Part shown: piece after piece, positions 54,255-64,000 of the stretch
Layout of the letters: every line of letters starts with the position of its first letter
Position numbering within the stretch: position 1 is the first letter of the stretch
Source of the DNA: Serratia plymuthica
Lineage (GTDB): Bacteria > Pseudomonadota > Gammaproteobacteria > Enterobacterales > Enterobacteriaceae
Assembly (NCBI RefSeq): GCF_018336935.1
Contig: NZ_CP068771.1
Coordinates: 124,001 to 188,000, forward strand
Reading direction: 5' to 3'
Length of the DNA: 64,000 nucleotides
The notes under the pieces: model-generated
The model's input: only the letters and a program-made list of their open reading frames with translations
Databases searched by the model: none
Told to the model about the DNA's origin: nothing
Translations under genes and position numbers: made by a program

Positions 54255-55764
54255 GACGGGCCACAGTGAAAAACAATACACCGACAGTTTATCACACTCT
54301 GTCTGGTCTGCGGACTGGATCCGACGGGCAGAACCTGCCGCCGCCGCCTCGCTCGGTATTTCACTCTACGATTTGATGCTGCGTGCCGGTGAGGCGGCTT
54401 ACGCCCTGGCGCGCGACCAATACCCGGCCGGCAGCCACTGGCTGGTGCTGTGCGGCCACGGTAACAACGGCGGCGACGGTTACGTGGTCGCCAGACTGGC
54501 TGCAGAGGCCGGCGTAAAAATTACGTTGATTGCCTGCGAGGGCGCGCGGCCCTTACCCGTTGAGGCCGCCGCCGCCCGGCAGGCCTGGTTGAATGCCGGG
54601 GGTGAAATTCATCCGGCTGACAGCCGCTGGCCGGAAAGTATCGATCTGATTATCGATGGCCTGCTCGGCACCGGGCTGAATACCGCCCCGAGATCGCCCT
54701 ACAATGCCTTGATTGAGGCTGCTAATCGCAGTTCAGTGCCGGTTATCGCGCTTGATATCCCCTCCGGGCTGTTGGCGGAAAGCGGTGCTGCGCCCGGCGC
54801 GGTCATCCGCGCCACGCACACCGTCACCTTTATTGCCCTCAAACCGGGTCTGTTAACCGGTCAGGCGCGTGATTGGGTCGGGCAACTTTATCTGAGTAGG
54901 CTAGGATTATCGGGCTGGCTGGCAAAGCAACCGGCGCAGATTCATCGGGTTACCGCAGACTCGCTGCCCCAGTGGCTGAAGCCGCGCCGGCCCTGTTCGC
55001 ACAAGGGTGAACAAGGGCGCGTGTTGCTGGTGGGCGGCGATCACGGCTTTGGCGGGGCGATACGTATGGCGGCAGAGGCCGCACTGCGCAGCGGTGCAGG
55101 ATTGGTGCGAGTACTCACTCACATTGAGCATGTCGGGCCACTGCTTACCGCTCGTCCTGAGCTGATGGTGCAACGTCTGAGCGACGATACGCTGCAACAG
55201 GCGCTCAATTGGGCGGATGTGGTGGTAGTGGGGCCGGGGCTGGGCCAGGGCGAATGGGGTCGGAATGCGCTGAAAGTGCTGCAAGCCAGTGATAAACCGG
55301 CATTATGGGATGCCGATGCGCTGAACTTGCTGGCATTAAATCCCGAGAAGCGTCAGAATCGCGTGATTACCCCGCATCCTGGGGAAGCTGCGCGCCTGCT
55401 GGGGTGCAGTACCGCTGATATTGAGAGTGATCGCTTACTTGCAGTGCGCAAGCTGGCGGCGCAATACGGTGGCGTGGCGGTGTTGAAAGGTGCCGGTACG
55501 CTGATTGCCGATGAGCGGGGCGAGATGGCGATAGCGGACGTCGGCAATGCGGGCATGGCCTCCGGCGGTATGGGGGATGTGCTGTCGGGCATTATCGGCG
55601 GTTTGCTGGGGCAAAAGCTCTCGCTGTATGATGCAGCCTGTGCGGGGTGTGTCGTGCATGGCGCAGCTGCCGATCGCATGGCGGCAAGACATGGAACAAG
55701 AGGGATGCTGGCGAGCGACTTACTGCCTGAAATCCCTTATTACGTTAATCCTGAGTTGGCATAA
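54253..55764 (+). CDS. nnr: Bifunctional NAD(P)H-hydrate epimerase / dehydratase
   Basis: Nnr repairs hydrated NAD(P)H. The N-terminal YjeF epimerase domain (about residues 15-215) has [15 protein letters not shown]. The C-terminal ADP-dependent dehydratase (about 235-495) has [36 protein letters not shown], and [20 protein letters not shown] with the catalytic Asp. The 503-aa length fits the fused family. The ATG at 54253 is shared with the reverse of the queG start. tsaE follows by 13 bases. Confidence 0.94.
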   Translation: MTGHSEKQYTDSLSHSVWSADWIRRAEPAAAASLGISLYDLMLRAGEAAYALARDQYPAGSHWLVLCGHGNNGGDGYVVARLAAEAGVKITLIACEGARPLPVEAAAARQAWLNAGGEIHPADSRWPESIDLIIDGLLGTGLNTAPRSPYNALIEAANRSSVPVIALDIPSGLLAESGAAPGAVIRATHTVTFIALKPGLLTGQARDWVGQLYLSRLGLSGWLAKQPAQIHRVTADSLPQWLKPRRPCSHKGEQGRVLLVGGDHGFGGAIRMAAEAALRSGAGLVRVLTHIEHVGPLLTARPELMVQRLSDDTLQQALNWADVVVVGPGLGQGEWGRNALKVLQASDKPALWDADALNLLALNPEKRQNRVITPHPGEAARLLGCSTADIESDRLLAVRKLAAQYGGVAVLKGAGTLIADERGEMAIADVGNAGMASGGMGDVLSGIIGGLLGQKLSLYDAACAGCVVHGAAADRMAARHGTRGMLASDLLPEIPYYVNPELA

Positions 55765-55777
55765 TAGAAACTATCGA

Positions 55778-56248
55778 ATGAAAGAACTCGTTTTACCTCT
55801 GCCGGATGAGGCAGCGACTGTCGCATTAGGCGCCGCCTTGGCCAAGGCGTGCGATCGCGCCAGCGTAATTTATCTTTACGGTGACCTGGGCGCCGGTAAA
55901 ACCACCTTCAGCCGTGGTTTTCTGCAGGCTTTGGGGCATCAGGGCAATGTTAAAAGCCCAACCTATACGCTGGTCGAGCCCTATGCTCTGCAGCCACTGG
56001 CGGTATACCATTTTGATCTGTATCGGTTAGCCGATCCGGAAGAACTCGAGTTTATGGGCATTCGCGATTATTTTGCGCAGGATGCCATTTGCCTGGTTGA
56101 ATGGCCGCAGCAGGGCACCGGCGTGTTGCCGGATCCGGATCTGGAGCTGCACCTCAGCTATCAGGATCAGGGGCGTGAGGCAAAAATTCAGGCGGTTTCC
56201 GCCTACGGTAGCCAGCTTTTAGACCGTATCCACGGGCCACAGGAATGA
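55778..56248 (+). CDS. tsaE: tRNA t6A biosynthesis ATPase TsaE
   Basis: TsaE is the ATPase component of the TsaBDE complex that makes t6A37. The 156-aa protein has Walker [16 protein letters not shown] (GAGKTT), [10 protein letters not shown], and the family segment [20 protein letters not shown]. The ATG at 55778 starts [17 protein letters not shown]; longer frames starting inside nnr are rejected. It is followed 7 bases later by amiB. Confidence 0.95.
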   Translation: MKELVLPLPDEAATVALGAALAKACDRASVIYLYGDLGAGKTTFSRGFLQALGHQGNVKSPTYTLVEPYALQPLAVYHFDLYRLADPEELEFMGIRDYFAQDAICLVEWPQQGTGVLPDPDLELHLSYQDQGREAKIQAVSAYGSQLLDRIHGPQE

Positions 56249-56255
56249 CGCCGCA

Positions 56256-57845
56256 ATGACGTATGCGTTGAAAAAATTATTCGTAATCACCCTGATCGCC
56301 GTATTGGGGTCTTTTGGTGTGGCCAATGCGTTGGCCGCATCGTCGCTGTCTGACATCAAAGTATCCAATGCTCAACGAGAAGCCACTGTATCGGTGAGCT
56401 TCAATGGCCCGCCGGATTATGCCTTCTTCCCGCTGCACGGCCCGGACCGCGTAGTTCTGGATGTTAACCAGAAAGGTAAGGTCGGCGGCCTGCCGCTGAG
56501 TTTCAGCGGGCAGAACCTGGTAAAAAGCATCCGCTCCAGTACGCCGAAAGATGCTCAGAGCGTGCGGTTGGTGTTTGATCTGACCCAGCGTTCGAAAACA
56601 CGCGTCGCTACGCGCCAGAACGGCGGCATTTATACCGTCGTATTTACCATTGCCGCCGAGGGCAGCGCCAACGCCAATGTGGCGCGCAGAACGCCGGTGG
56701 TTACACCTGCACCGGCCCCTGTAGTGGTTCGCGACCCGGTCCGCAAGGCGCCGGTGATGAGTGAACCTGAATCTGAACCTGCACCGGTGCAAAGAGCGCC
56801 GAGCGGCTCCAATCCTTTCACCAATAAATCGTCTGTAGTATCGGGCACCGCATCGGAAATTACGCCGCGCAGCAGCCGCGTTTCCGTGGGGTCCGGCGAT
56901 CGGGTGGTGGTGGCAATTGATGCCGGCCACGGCGGGCAGGATCCGGGCGCTATCGGCCCGAACGGCCTGAAAGAAAAAAATGTCACCATCGGCATAGCCC
57001 GCCGTTTGCAGGCCATGTTGGATGCCGATCCGCAGTTCAAACCGGTGCTGACGCGCACAGGCGATTACTTCATCTCGGTGATGGGGCGTTCTGACGTGGC
57101 GCGTAAACAGGGCGCCAATGTGCTGGTCTCCATTCATGCCGACGCCGCGCCAAACCGCAGCGCCAACGGGGCCTCGGTTTGGGTGCTGTCCAACCGCCGC
57201 GCCAACAGCGAGATGGCAGGCTGGCTGGAACAGCATGAGAAACAGTCTGAGCTGCTTGGCGGCGCGGGTGATTTGCTGGCTAACAGCCAGGCCGATCCTT
57301 ACCTGAGCCAGGCGGTGCTGGATCTGCAGTTCGGCCATTCGCAGCGAGTGGGCTACGATGTTGCGGTAAAAGTATTGCAGCAGTTGCAGAGCGTGGGTTC
57401 ATTGCATAAACGCCGACCGGAACACGCCAGCCTTGGCGTGCTGCGTTCGCCGGACATCCCATCGCTGCTGGTGGAAACAGGGTTTATCAGTAATAGCACG
57501 GAGGAGCGGCTGCTGGGCAGTAGCGCGTATCAGGATAAAATTGCCAGGGCGATCCACAATGGCCTGCGCAGTTATTTCCTGGCGCATCCGCTACAAGCCG
57601 ACCCAAAGGTGGAAAACCGTCCGCTGGACGTCGCAGCGGCGGTTAAAACTCCAGCCCCAGCTCGATCGGTCGCCAAAGCGAAACCCAGCGTGAAGAAAGC
57701 GTCAAAACATAAAGTCGCGCGCGGTGATACCTTGTCATCCATTGCTTCCAGTTATGGCGTCAGCGTCGGTGACCTGAAGCGCGTGAATAAACTGAAGTCG
57801 GACGTCGCGCCGCTGGATCGGACGCTGACCATCCCGCAGGCCTAG
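56256..57845 (+). CDS. amiB: N-acetylmuramoyl-L-alanine amidase AmiB
   Basis: AmiB splits septal peptidoglycan with activation by EnvC. The 529-aa protein has a signal peptide (about residues 1-28), an AMIN domain (about 32-140), a Pro-rich linker, the zinc amidase_3 domain (about 215-440, with [31 protein letters not shown] and LVETGFISN), and a C-terminal LysM domain ([19 protein letters not shown]). E. coli AmiB is shorter (445 aa) and lacks this LysM as far as I recall; the extra LysM is common in Serratia and Yersinia relatives. Confidence 0.94.
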   Translation: MTYALKKLFVITLIAVLGSFGVANALAASSLSDIKVSNAQREATVSVSFNGPPDYAFFPLHGPDRVVLDVNQKGKVGGLPLSFSGQNLVKSIRSSTPKDAQSVRLVFDLTQRSKTRVATRQNGGIYTVVFTIAAEGSANANVARRTPVVTPAPAPVVVRDPVRKAPVMSEPESEPAPVQRAPSGSNPFTNKSSVVSGTASEITPRSSRVSVGSGDRVVVAIDAGHGGQDPGAIGPNGLKEKNVTIGIARRLQAMLDADPQFKPVLTRTGDYFISVMGRSDVARKQGANVLVSIHADAAPNRSANGASVWVLSNRRANSEMAGWLEQHEKQSELLGGAGDLLANSQADPYLSQAVLDLQFGHSQRVGYDVAVKVLQQLQSVGSLHKRRPEHASLGVLRSPDIPSLLVETGFISNSTEERLLGSSAYQDKIARAIHNGLRSYFLAHPLQADPKVENRPLDVAAAVKTPAPARSVAKAKPSVKKASKHKVARGDTLSSIASSYGVSVGDLKRVNKLKSDVAPLDRTLTIPQA

Positions 57846-57867
57846 CGCCAACATGACAGGAGCCAGT

Positions 57868-59742
57868 ATGCCCATCCAGGTATTACCGCCACAGCTCGCC
57901 AACCAGATTGCCGCCGGCGAAGTCGTCGAGCGGCCCGCGTCGGTGGTGAAAGAGCTGGTGGAGAACAGCCTGGATGCCGGGGCGACGCGTATCGATATCG
58001 ATATTGAACGCGGCGGCGCCAAGTTGATCCGCATTCGCGATAACGGTTGCGGCATTGGAAAGGAAGATCTTTCCCTGGCGCTGGCTCGTCATGCCACCAG
58101 TAAAATCAGTACGCTCGACGATTTGGAAGCGATTGTCAGCCTCGGTTTCCGCGGCGAAGCGCTGGCCAGCATCAGCTCGGTTTCCCGTTTGACGCTCACC
58201 TCACGCACTGCAGAACAAAGCGAAGCCTGGCAGGCCTATGCCGAAGGCCGCGATCAGGCGGTAACGGTCAAGCCGGCGGCGCACCCGATAGGCAGCACGC
58301 TGGAAGTGCTGGATTTGTTCTACAACACCCCGGCGCGCCGCAAGTTTATGCGCACCGAGAAAACCGAGTTTGGTCATATTGATGAAGTGGTGCGGCGCAT
58401 TGCGCTGGCGCGTTTCGATGTGGCGATAAACCTCAGCCATAATGGCAAACTGATCCGCCAATACCGCGCCGCGAAAGACGAGAGCCAGCATGAACGCCGT
58501 CTGGGCAGCATTTGTGGGCCGGCATTTTTGCAGCATGCGTTGAACATCTCCTGGCAACACGGGGACCTGACCATTCGCGGTTGGGTGGCCGATCCCGCCG
58601 GCGCCCGCCAACTGGGCGAAATGCAATATTGCTACGTCAACAGCCGCATGATGCGCGATCGCCTGATCAACCACGCCATCCGTCAGGCTTATCAGGATCA
58701 ATTAAAAGATGAGCAGCAGCCCGCTTATGTGCTGTATCTCGAGGTAGATCCTCATCAGGTCGACGTGAATGTTCATCCGGCCAAGCATGAGGTGCGTTTC
58801 CATCAGGCGCGGCTGGTACATGATTTTATCTATCAGGCGGTAACCACCGTATTGCAGCAGGTTGGCAATGCGCCGTTGCCTCTGGCGGATGAGCAGGACC
58901 AGGAAAAAGCGCCGGCCTGGCAGTTGGAAAACCGCGTCGCCGCCGGTGGCAATCATTTCTCGCAGCCTGCGCCACGTCGCGAGCCTCAACCTGCTGAACC
59001 TGCGGTTGCGCGTGAACGTGCGCCACAGCCGGCCTATCATGCAGGCAGCGGTTATCAAAAGCGTGAAGGGGAGCTGTATGGCAAGCTGCTGCAGGCCGCA
59101 TCCGCCGCCGAGCCGCGCCAGGAAACGCCGAAGCAACCGCTGTTCCCACCGGTGAAGATCGAGCATGAAACGCCGCTGGCGGGCAGCCAGCACAGTTTTG
59201 GTCGGGTACTGATGATTCATCCGCCGTGCTATGCGCTGATCGAACGCCGTCAACAGCTGATATTGCTGAACCTGCCGGTGGCCGAGCGCTGGCTGCGCCA
59301 GGCCCAGCTCAGCCCGTCGGAAGACGGCCTACGGCCACAGCCGCTGTTGATTCCCATTAAACTGACATTGAATAAAGACGAGGCGGCCGCCTGCGTGCGC
59401 CATCAGCCGCTGCTGGTCACCATGGGGCTGGATCTGCAGTCAGATCATGGGCGTGTGACGCTGCGCGCAGTACCTTTACCATTACGCCAACAAAATTTAC
59501 AAAAACTGATACCCGAACTGTTAGGCTATCTGGCCGAGCATCAGGAGATGTCGCCCGCGGTGTTAGCCACCTGGATCGCCCGCCATTTAGGCAGCGAGCA
59601 CGAACAGTGGAACACCTCGCAAGCGATACAATTGCTGACCGACGTTGAACGACTTTGCCCGCAATTGGTCAAATCACCTCCGAGCGGACTTTTACAACCT
59701 GTTGATTTACAGGCTGCACTGACAGCCCTTAAGCATGATTGA
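57868..59742 (+). CDS. mutL: DNA mismatch repair protein MutL
   Basis: MutL is the GHKL ATPase coupling MutS to MutH and UvrD. The 624-aa protein has N-terminal motifs [48 protein letters not shown] and a C-terminal dimerisation domain after a Pro/Gln-rich linker (about residues 340-425). It lacks the endonuclease DQHAxxE motif, as expected in a MutH-containing enterobacterium. The ATG at 57868 follows ACAGGAGCCAGT. Its end overlaps miaA by 8 bases. Confidence 0.97.
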   Translation: MPIQVLPPQLANQIAAGEVVERPASVVKELVENSLDAGATRIDIDIERGGAKLIRIRDNGCGIGKEDLSLALARHATSKISTLDDLEAIVSLGFRGEALASISSVSRLTLTSRTAEQSEAWQAYAEGRDQAVTVKPAAHPIGSTLEVLDLFYNTPARRKFMRTEKTEFGHIDEVVRRIALARFDVAINLSHNGKLIRQYRAAKDESQHERRLGSICGPAFLQHALNISWQHGDLTIRGWVADPAGARQLGEMQYCYVNSRMMRDRLINHAIRQAYQDQLKDEQQPAYVLYLEVDPHQVDVNVHPAKHEVRFHQARLVHDFIYQAVTTVLQQVGNAPLPLADEQDQEKAPAWQLENRVAAGGNHFSQPAPRREPQPAEPAVARERAPQPAYHAGSGYQKREGELYGKLLQAASAAEPRQETPKQPLFPPVKIEHETPLAGSQHSFGRVLMIHPPCYALIERRQQLILLNLPVAERWLRQAQLSPSEDGLRPQPLLIPIKLTLNKDEAAACVRHQPLLVTMGLDLQSDHGRVTLRAVPLPLRQQNLQKLIPELLGYLAEHQEMSPAVLATWIARHLGSEHEQWNTSQAIQLLTDVERLCPQLVKSPPSGLLQPVDLQAALTALKHD

Positions 59743-60676
59743 AACTGAAATGACACCACGTCCCCCGGCTATTTTTATCATGGGGCCGACCGCCTCCGGC
59801 AAAACCGCTCTGGCGATCGCGCTGCGTGAGCGACTGCCTGTGGAACTGATCAGCGTGGATTCTGCCCTGATTTATCGCGGTATGGATATCGGCACCGCCA
59901 AGCCGAGCGCCGAAGAGTTGGCGCAGGCTCCGCACAGGCTGATTGATATTCGCGATCCCGCAGAAGCTTACTCCGCCGCGGATTTTCGTGCCGATGCGTT
60001 GAAAGAGATGGCCGCCATTACCGCCGCAGGCCGTATCCCGCTGTTGGTGGGCGGTACCATGCTCTACTTCAAGGCGCTGTTGGAAGGATTATCGCCGCTG
60101 CCGTCCGCCGATCCGGCGGTGCGAGAGCGCATCGAACAGCAGGCGGCAGAGCAGGGTTGGGACGTTTTGCACCGTCAGTTACAAGAGATTGATCCGGTTG
60201 CGGCAATGAGAATTCATCCGAATGATCCGCAGAGACTGTCCAGAGCACTGGAAGTTTTTTTTATTTCGGGTAAAACTTTAACGGAACTGACTAAAATTTC
60301 GGGTGAATCGTTGCCGTATCATGTTCACCAATTTGCGATAGCGCCGACCAGCCGTGAGTTGATCCATCAACGCATCGAGCTGCGGTATCATCAAATGTTG
60401 GCGGCAGGTTTTGAGACGGAAGCGCGTGCACTTTTTGCACGGGGTGATTTGCATACGGATTTGCCTTCCATTCGCTGTGTCGGTTATCGCCAGATGTGGT
60501 CATATTTGTCTGGTGAAATTAGTTACGATGAGATGGTTTATCGTGGTATTTGCGCAACGCGTCAGTTGGCCAAGCGCCAAATGACCTGGTTACGGGGCTG
60601 GAACTCGGTACATTGGCTGGACAGCGAGAAGCCGGGAGAGGCTTTGGACTCGGTAATACAGGTTGTTAGTGCATAG
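59735..60676 (+). CDS. miaA: tRNA dimethylallyltransferase MiaA
   Basis: MiaA adds the isopentenyl group to A37 of tRNAs reading UNN codons. The 313-aa protein has the P-loop [58 protein letters not shown] and [10 protein letters not shown]. The ATG at 59735 overlaps the mutL end; a second in-frame ATG is five codons later. In E. coli promoters for hfq lie inside miaA, probably also here. Confidence 0.96.
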   Translation: MIETEMTPRPPAIFIMGPTASGKTALAIALRERLPVELISVDSALIYRGMDIGTAKPSAEELAQAPHRLIDIRDPAEAYSAADFRADALKEMAAITAAGRIPLLVGGTMLYFKALLEGLSPLPSADPAVRERIEQQAAEQGWDVLHRQLQEIDPVAAMRIHPNDPQRLSRALEVFFISGKTLTELTKISGESLPYHVHQFAIAPTSRELIHQRIELRYHQMLAAGFETEARALFARGDLHTDLPSIRCVGYRQMWSYLSGEISYDEMVYRGICATRQLAKRQMTWLRGWNSVHWLDSEKPGEALDSVIQVVSA

Positions 60677-60778
60677 GTTGAGTGATTGTGTACAATTGAT
60701 GAGTATTCAGCGCGCAAATTTTTTAGGTCGTTTATTTTAGAGCCGACAGGTTCTTAGTTACAAACAACAAGCAAATAA

Positions 60779-61099
<321 letters not shown>

Positions 61100-61197
61100 A
61101 GCGCGTTGCGAGTCAACCATGACGGGGAGCATAAGCAGCCGTGGGCTGTTTATGTCCCCCAAACTCGCGGTATATGTCCGTTTGAGAGGTTGCACGC

Positions 61198-62478
61198 TTG
61201 TTTGACCGTTATGAAGCCGGTGAGCAGGCCGTCCTGGTTCATATCTATTTCTCGCAAGACAAAGATACGGAAGATCTCAGTGAGTTCGAATCCCTGGTGT
61301 CCTCGGCGGGTGTTGAAGCTTTGCAAGTGGTTACTGGTAGCCGCAAAGCCCCACATCCCAAGTACTTTGTAGGCGAAGGAAAGGCCGAAGAAATTGCAGA
61401 TGCGGTAAAAGCCAGTGGCGCATCTGTTGTCCTGTTTGATCATTCCCTTTCCCCGGCGCAGGAGAGAAATCTTGAACGCCTGTGTGAATGTCGCGTGATC
61501 GATCGCACCGGGTTGATTCTAGACATCTTTGCCCAGCGTGCCCGTACCCATGAAGGTAAGCTGCAGGTGGAACTGGCGCAATTGCGTCATATCGCCACGC
61601 GTCTGGTTCGTGGCTGGACGCACCTTGAACGCCAAAAAGGGGGGATTGGCCTGCGCGGGCCGGGGGAGACCCAATTAGAAACCGACCGTCGTCTGTTACG
61701 TGATCGCATCAGCTTGATTTTACGCCGCCTGGAGCGGGTAGCCAAGCAACGTGAACAGGGCCGACGTGCGCGTACCCGTGCCGAAGTGCCGACCGTATCG
61801 CTGGTGGGCTACACCAACGCCGGCAAATCTACTCTGTTTAACCGAATAACGTCTGCCGATGTGTATGCGGCGGACCAGCTATTTGCCACCCTGGATCCCA
61901 CTCTGCGCCGTATTGACGTGGCGGATGTGGGCGATACCGTGTTGGCGGATACCGTAGGCTTTATCCGGCACCTGCCGCACGATCTGGTCGCCGCCTTCAA
62001 GGCGACGCTGCAGGAAACGCGCCAGGCGTCTCTGCTGTTGCATGTAATCGACGCCGCGGATACCCGCGTTGATGAAAACATTGAAGCGGTAAACACCGTG
62101 CTGGCAGAGATTGAATCGGATGAGATCCCTACACTGTTAGTGATGAACAAAATAGATATGCTGGATGATTTTGTCCCGCGTATCGACCGCAACGATGAAA
62201 ACTTACCGATCCGGGTGTGGCTGTCCGCCGCCAGCGGTGAAGGTATCCCGTTGCTGTATCAGGCGTTGACGGAGCGCTTATCGGGGGAAATCGCGCAATA
62301 TGAGCTGCGCTTACCGCCACAGGCAGGCCGTCTTCGTAGCCGTTTTTACCAGCTTCAGGCAATTGAGAAAGAGTGGAACGAAGAAGACGGCAGCATCGGC
62401 ATGGTGATTCGTATGCCAATTGTCGAATGGCGTCGCCTCTGTAAACAGGAACAGGACCTGATTAACTTTATAGTATGA
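61198..62478 (+). CDS. hflX: Ribosome-splitting GTPase HflX
   Basis: HflX splits stalled 70S ribosomes, notably in heat stress. The 426-aa protein has an N-terminal ATP-binding helical domain with the HflX glycine-rich segment [20 protein letters not shown], and the G domain with [12 protein letters not shown] (G1), [14 protein letters not shown] (G3) and NKIDML (G4). The start is TTG at 61198 ([18 protein letters not shown]), preceded by GAGAGG; the same start region is used in E. coli. Confidence 0.96.
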   Translation: MFDRYEAGEQAVLVHIYFSQDKDTEDLSEFESLVSSAGVEALQVVTGSRKAPHPKYFVGEGKAEEIADAVKASGASVVLFDHSLSPAQERNLERLCECRVIDRTGLILDIFAQRARTHEGKLQVELAQLRHIATRLVRGWTHLERQKGGIGLRGPGETQLETDRRLLRDRISLILRRLERVAKQREQGRRARTRAEVPTVSLVGYTNAGKSTLFNRITSADVYAADQLFATLDPTLRRIDVADVGDTVLADTVGFIRHLPHDLVAAFKATLQETRQASLLLHVIDAADTRVDENIEAVNTVLAEIESDEIPTLLVMNKIDMLDDFVPRIDRNDENLPIRVWLSAASGEGIPLLYQALTERLSGEIAQYELRLPPQAGRLRSRFYQLQAIEKEWNEEDGSIGMVIRMPIVEWRRLCKQEQDLINFIV

Positions 62479-62681
62479 TCATATCCTGTTACATTTGAGC
62501 ACTCGGTCCGCAGGCGTCTTCGGTGCAGCACGTTTTGGTGCGGCCAGCGCGCAGGAACCGGAGCGTACAGCAAGTACGTGAGGATTCTGAGCACTGCCCA
62601 AGTTAAAACGGGCAAGTAAGATAGCCTGCAGTAACTAAGCGTAAGCCTGAAGTACCCAATCACAGAATATGGAGCTAAAAC
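62479..62681. other. hflX-hflK intergenic region with imperfect palindrome
   Basis: 203 bases with the self-complementary stretch CCGGAGCGTAC-agcaa-GTACGTGAGG (about 62557-62584) and GCCTGCAG nearby. The sequence CAGGAACCGGAGCGTAC reminds me of a dispersed enterobacterial repeat, without certainty. GGAGCTAAAAC precedes hflK. Confidence 0.4.
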
Positions 62682-63941
62682 ATGGCGTGGAATCAGCCCG
62701 GTAATAACGGACAGGACCGCGACCCGTGGGGGAGCAGCAATAATAATGGCGGCAACTCTGGCGGTAACAACAAAGGCGGTCGCGAGCAAGGACCTCCTGA
62801 TTTGGACGATATCTTCCGCAAGCTGAGCAAAAAACTGAGCGGCTTGGGCGGGGGCAAAGGTTCCAACAGCAATAACAGCGGCGGCACCGGTACCTCAGGT
62901 CCGGGTTTCAGCAGCCGTATTGTCGGCATTGCTGCGGTTGCGGTGGTGGTGATTTGGGCCGCCAGCGGCTTCTACACCATCAAAGAAGCTGAGCGTGGCG
63001 TAGTCACCCGTTTCGGCAAGTTCAGCCACCTGGTGCAACCGGGTCTGAACTGGAAACCGACCTTCATCGACGAAGTTCGTCCGGTCAACGTGGAGTCCGT
63101 GCGTGAACTGGCGGCGTCCGGCGTGATGCTGACTTCCGATGAGAACGTGGTGCGCGTGGAAATGAACGTGCAGTACCGCGTGACCAATCCGGAAGCGTAT
63201 CTGTTCAGCGTGACCAGTGCCGACGACAGCTTGAGCCAGGCTACCGACAGCGCCCTGCGTGGCGTTATCGGCAAGTACACGATGGACAAGATCCTGACTG
63301 AAGGCCGTACTATCGTGCGTAGCGATACCCAACGCGTACTGGAAGAGACCATTCGTCCGTACAACATGGGGATCACGCTGCTGGACGTCAACTTCCAGGC
63401 TGCCCGTCCGCCGGAAGAGGTGAAAGCCGCATTTGATGATGCGATTGCCGCGCGTGAGAACGAGCAGCAGTACATCCGTGAGGCGGAAGCCTACGCCAAC
63501 GAAGTTCAGCCACGTGCTAACGGCCAGGCGCAGCGTCTGCTGGAAGATGCCAAAGCGTATAAAGACCGTACCGTCCTGGAAGCTCAGGGTGAGGTCGCGC
63601 GCTTTGCCAAACTGTTGCCGGAATACAAATCCGCCCCGGAAATTACCCGTGAGCGTCTGTATATCGAAACCATGGAAAAAGTCCTGAGCCACACCCGCAA
63701 GGTGCTGGTGAATGACAAAGGCAACAACCTGATGGTGTTACCGCTTGAGCAAATGCTGCGTGGCCCTGCCGGCGCGGCGGGCGACGGCAGTAAAGACACC
63801 AGCCTGATTCGTCTCAACCCCGCTCCGTCTGCCAACAGTGGCGCCAGCTCGAACAGCCAGCGTAGCGACAGCGGCTCGGTCATGGACCAACGCCGGGCGA
63901 ATGCGCAGCGTGACGACACCACTCGCGTAGGGAGAGAGTAA
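62682..63941 (+). CDS. hflK: FtsH protease modulator HflK
   Basis: This SPFH/prohibitin-family membrane protein forms the cage around FtsH with HflC. The 419-aa protein has a Gly/Asn-rich cytoplasmic N-terminus (residues 1-75), one transmembrane helix (about 82-100, IVGIAAVAVVVIWAASGFYT), and an SPFH domain (EAERGVVTRFGKFSHLVQPG, ENVVRVEMNVQYRV), then a coiled coil (EAEAYANEVQPRANGQAQRL). The ATG at 62682 follows GGAGCTAAAAC. hflC follows 3 bases later. Confidence 0.97.
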   Translation: MAWNQPGNNGQDRDPWGSSNNNGGNSGGNNKGGREQGPPDLDDIFRKLSKKLSGLGGGKGSNSNNSGGTGTSGPGFSSRIVGIAAVAVVVIWAASGFYTIKEAERGVVTRFGKFSHLVQPGLNWKPTFIDEVRPVNVESVRELAASGVMLTSDENVVRVEMNVQYRVTNPEAYLFSVTSADDSLSQATDSALRGVIGKYTMDKILTEGRTIVRSDTQRVLEETIRPYNMGITLLDVNFQAARPPEEVKAAFDDAIAARENEQQYIREAEAYANEVQPRANGQAQRLLEDAKAYKDRTVLEAQGEVARFAKLLPEYKSAPEITRERLYIETMEKVLSHTRKVLVNDKGNNLMVLPLEQMLRGPAGAAGDGSKDTSLIRLNPAPSANSGASSNSQRSDSGSVMDQRRANAQRDDTTRVGRE

Positions 63942-63944
63942 TCA

Positions 63945-64000
63945 ATGCGTAAGTCTTTTGTAGTTATCGTCCTCGCGGTGCTGGTGGCGCTGTATGCTTC
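63945..64000 (+). CDS. hflC: FtsH protease modulator HflC (partial, cut by window end)
   Basis: Only the N-terminal 18 codons are in the window: MRKSFVVIVLAVLVALYA, the start of the HflC membrane anchor. GGAGAGAGTAATCA precedes the ATG. The position directly after hflK confirms the call. Confidence 0.93.
   Translation, partial: MRKSFVVIVLAVLVALYA

Overview
The window reads as chromosome of an enterobacterium of the Serratia type (order Enterobacterales, probably Yersiniaceae). From about 15.6 kb onward the genes follow the Escherichia coli order around 94 min closely: pheU-type tRNA, yjdC, dsbD, cutA, dcuA, aspA, fxsA, groS, groL, yjeI, epmB, efp, ecnA, ecnB, sugE, frdDCBA, epmA, mscM, psd, rsgA, orn, tRNA-Gly, queG, nnr, tsaE, amiB, mutL, miaA, hfq, hflX, hflK, hflC. 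The genus is an inference from product lengths, sequence similarity and base composition; no database was consulted.

Three blocks interrupt this backbone. (1) Positions 1 to about 15640 are the right end of an integrative and conjugative element (ICE) in the 3' end of tRNA-Phe. It carries a run of small accessory genes, an ArdC-type antirestriction gene, a DUF1281/YubB-like gene and an N6-methylase-like gene, an AT-rich four-gene signalling operon on the opposite strand, a UvrD-like helicase, a MobH/TraI_2-like protein whose HD motif is degraded, and a tyrosine integrase next to the tRNA. Eight cistrons at 0.2 to 5.8 kb are each preceded by the same three-segment RNA leader (A pairs B, or B pairs C, with C covering the ribosome-binding site). 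Sequences differ between copies but the pairing is kept.

(2) Between epmA and mscM (about 33.0 to 41.6 kb) lies an unusual biosynthetic locus read leftward: an unlisted 43-residue basic peptide, two heme-oxygenase-like diiron-oxidase (HDO) family proteins each with an N-terminal domain resembling a PqqD/RRE fold, a glutamate-1-semialdehyde-aminomutase-like aminotransferase, an aldehyde dehydrogenase, a phytanoyl-CoA-dioxygenase-like protein with H-x-G where H-x-D is expected (as in non-heme iron halogenases), and an MFS exporter. A convergent PaiB-like gene sits at its far end. This is the best candidate for an undescribed system: a peptide-associated small-molecule pathway, possibly halogenating.

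(3) A 3.6-kb autotransporter gene with an extended signal peptide splits the tRNA-Gly(GCC) genes, one copy on the left and two on the right. The space after the last tRNA-Gly holds DnaA boxes in the position of the E. coli datA locus.

The housekeeping blocks form recognisable functional groups: EF-P with two of its modification enzymes (epmA, epmB); anaerobic fumarate respiration (aspA, dcuA, frdABCD); the GroES/GroEL chaperonin behind a sigma-32 promoter; a guanidine-II riboswitch before sugE; entericidin-type lipoproteins; and the tsaE-amiB-mutL-miaA-hfq-hflX-hflK-hflC supergroup, which runs off the right edge within hflC.
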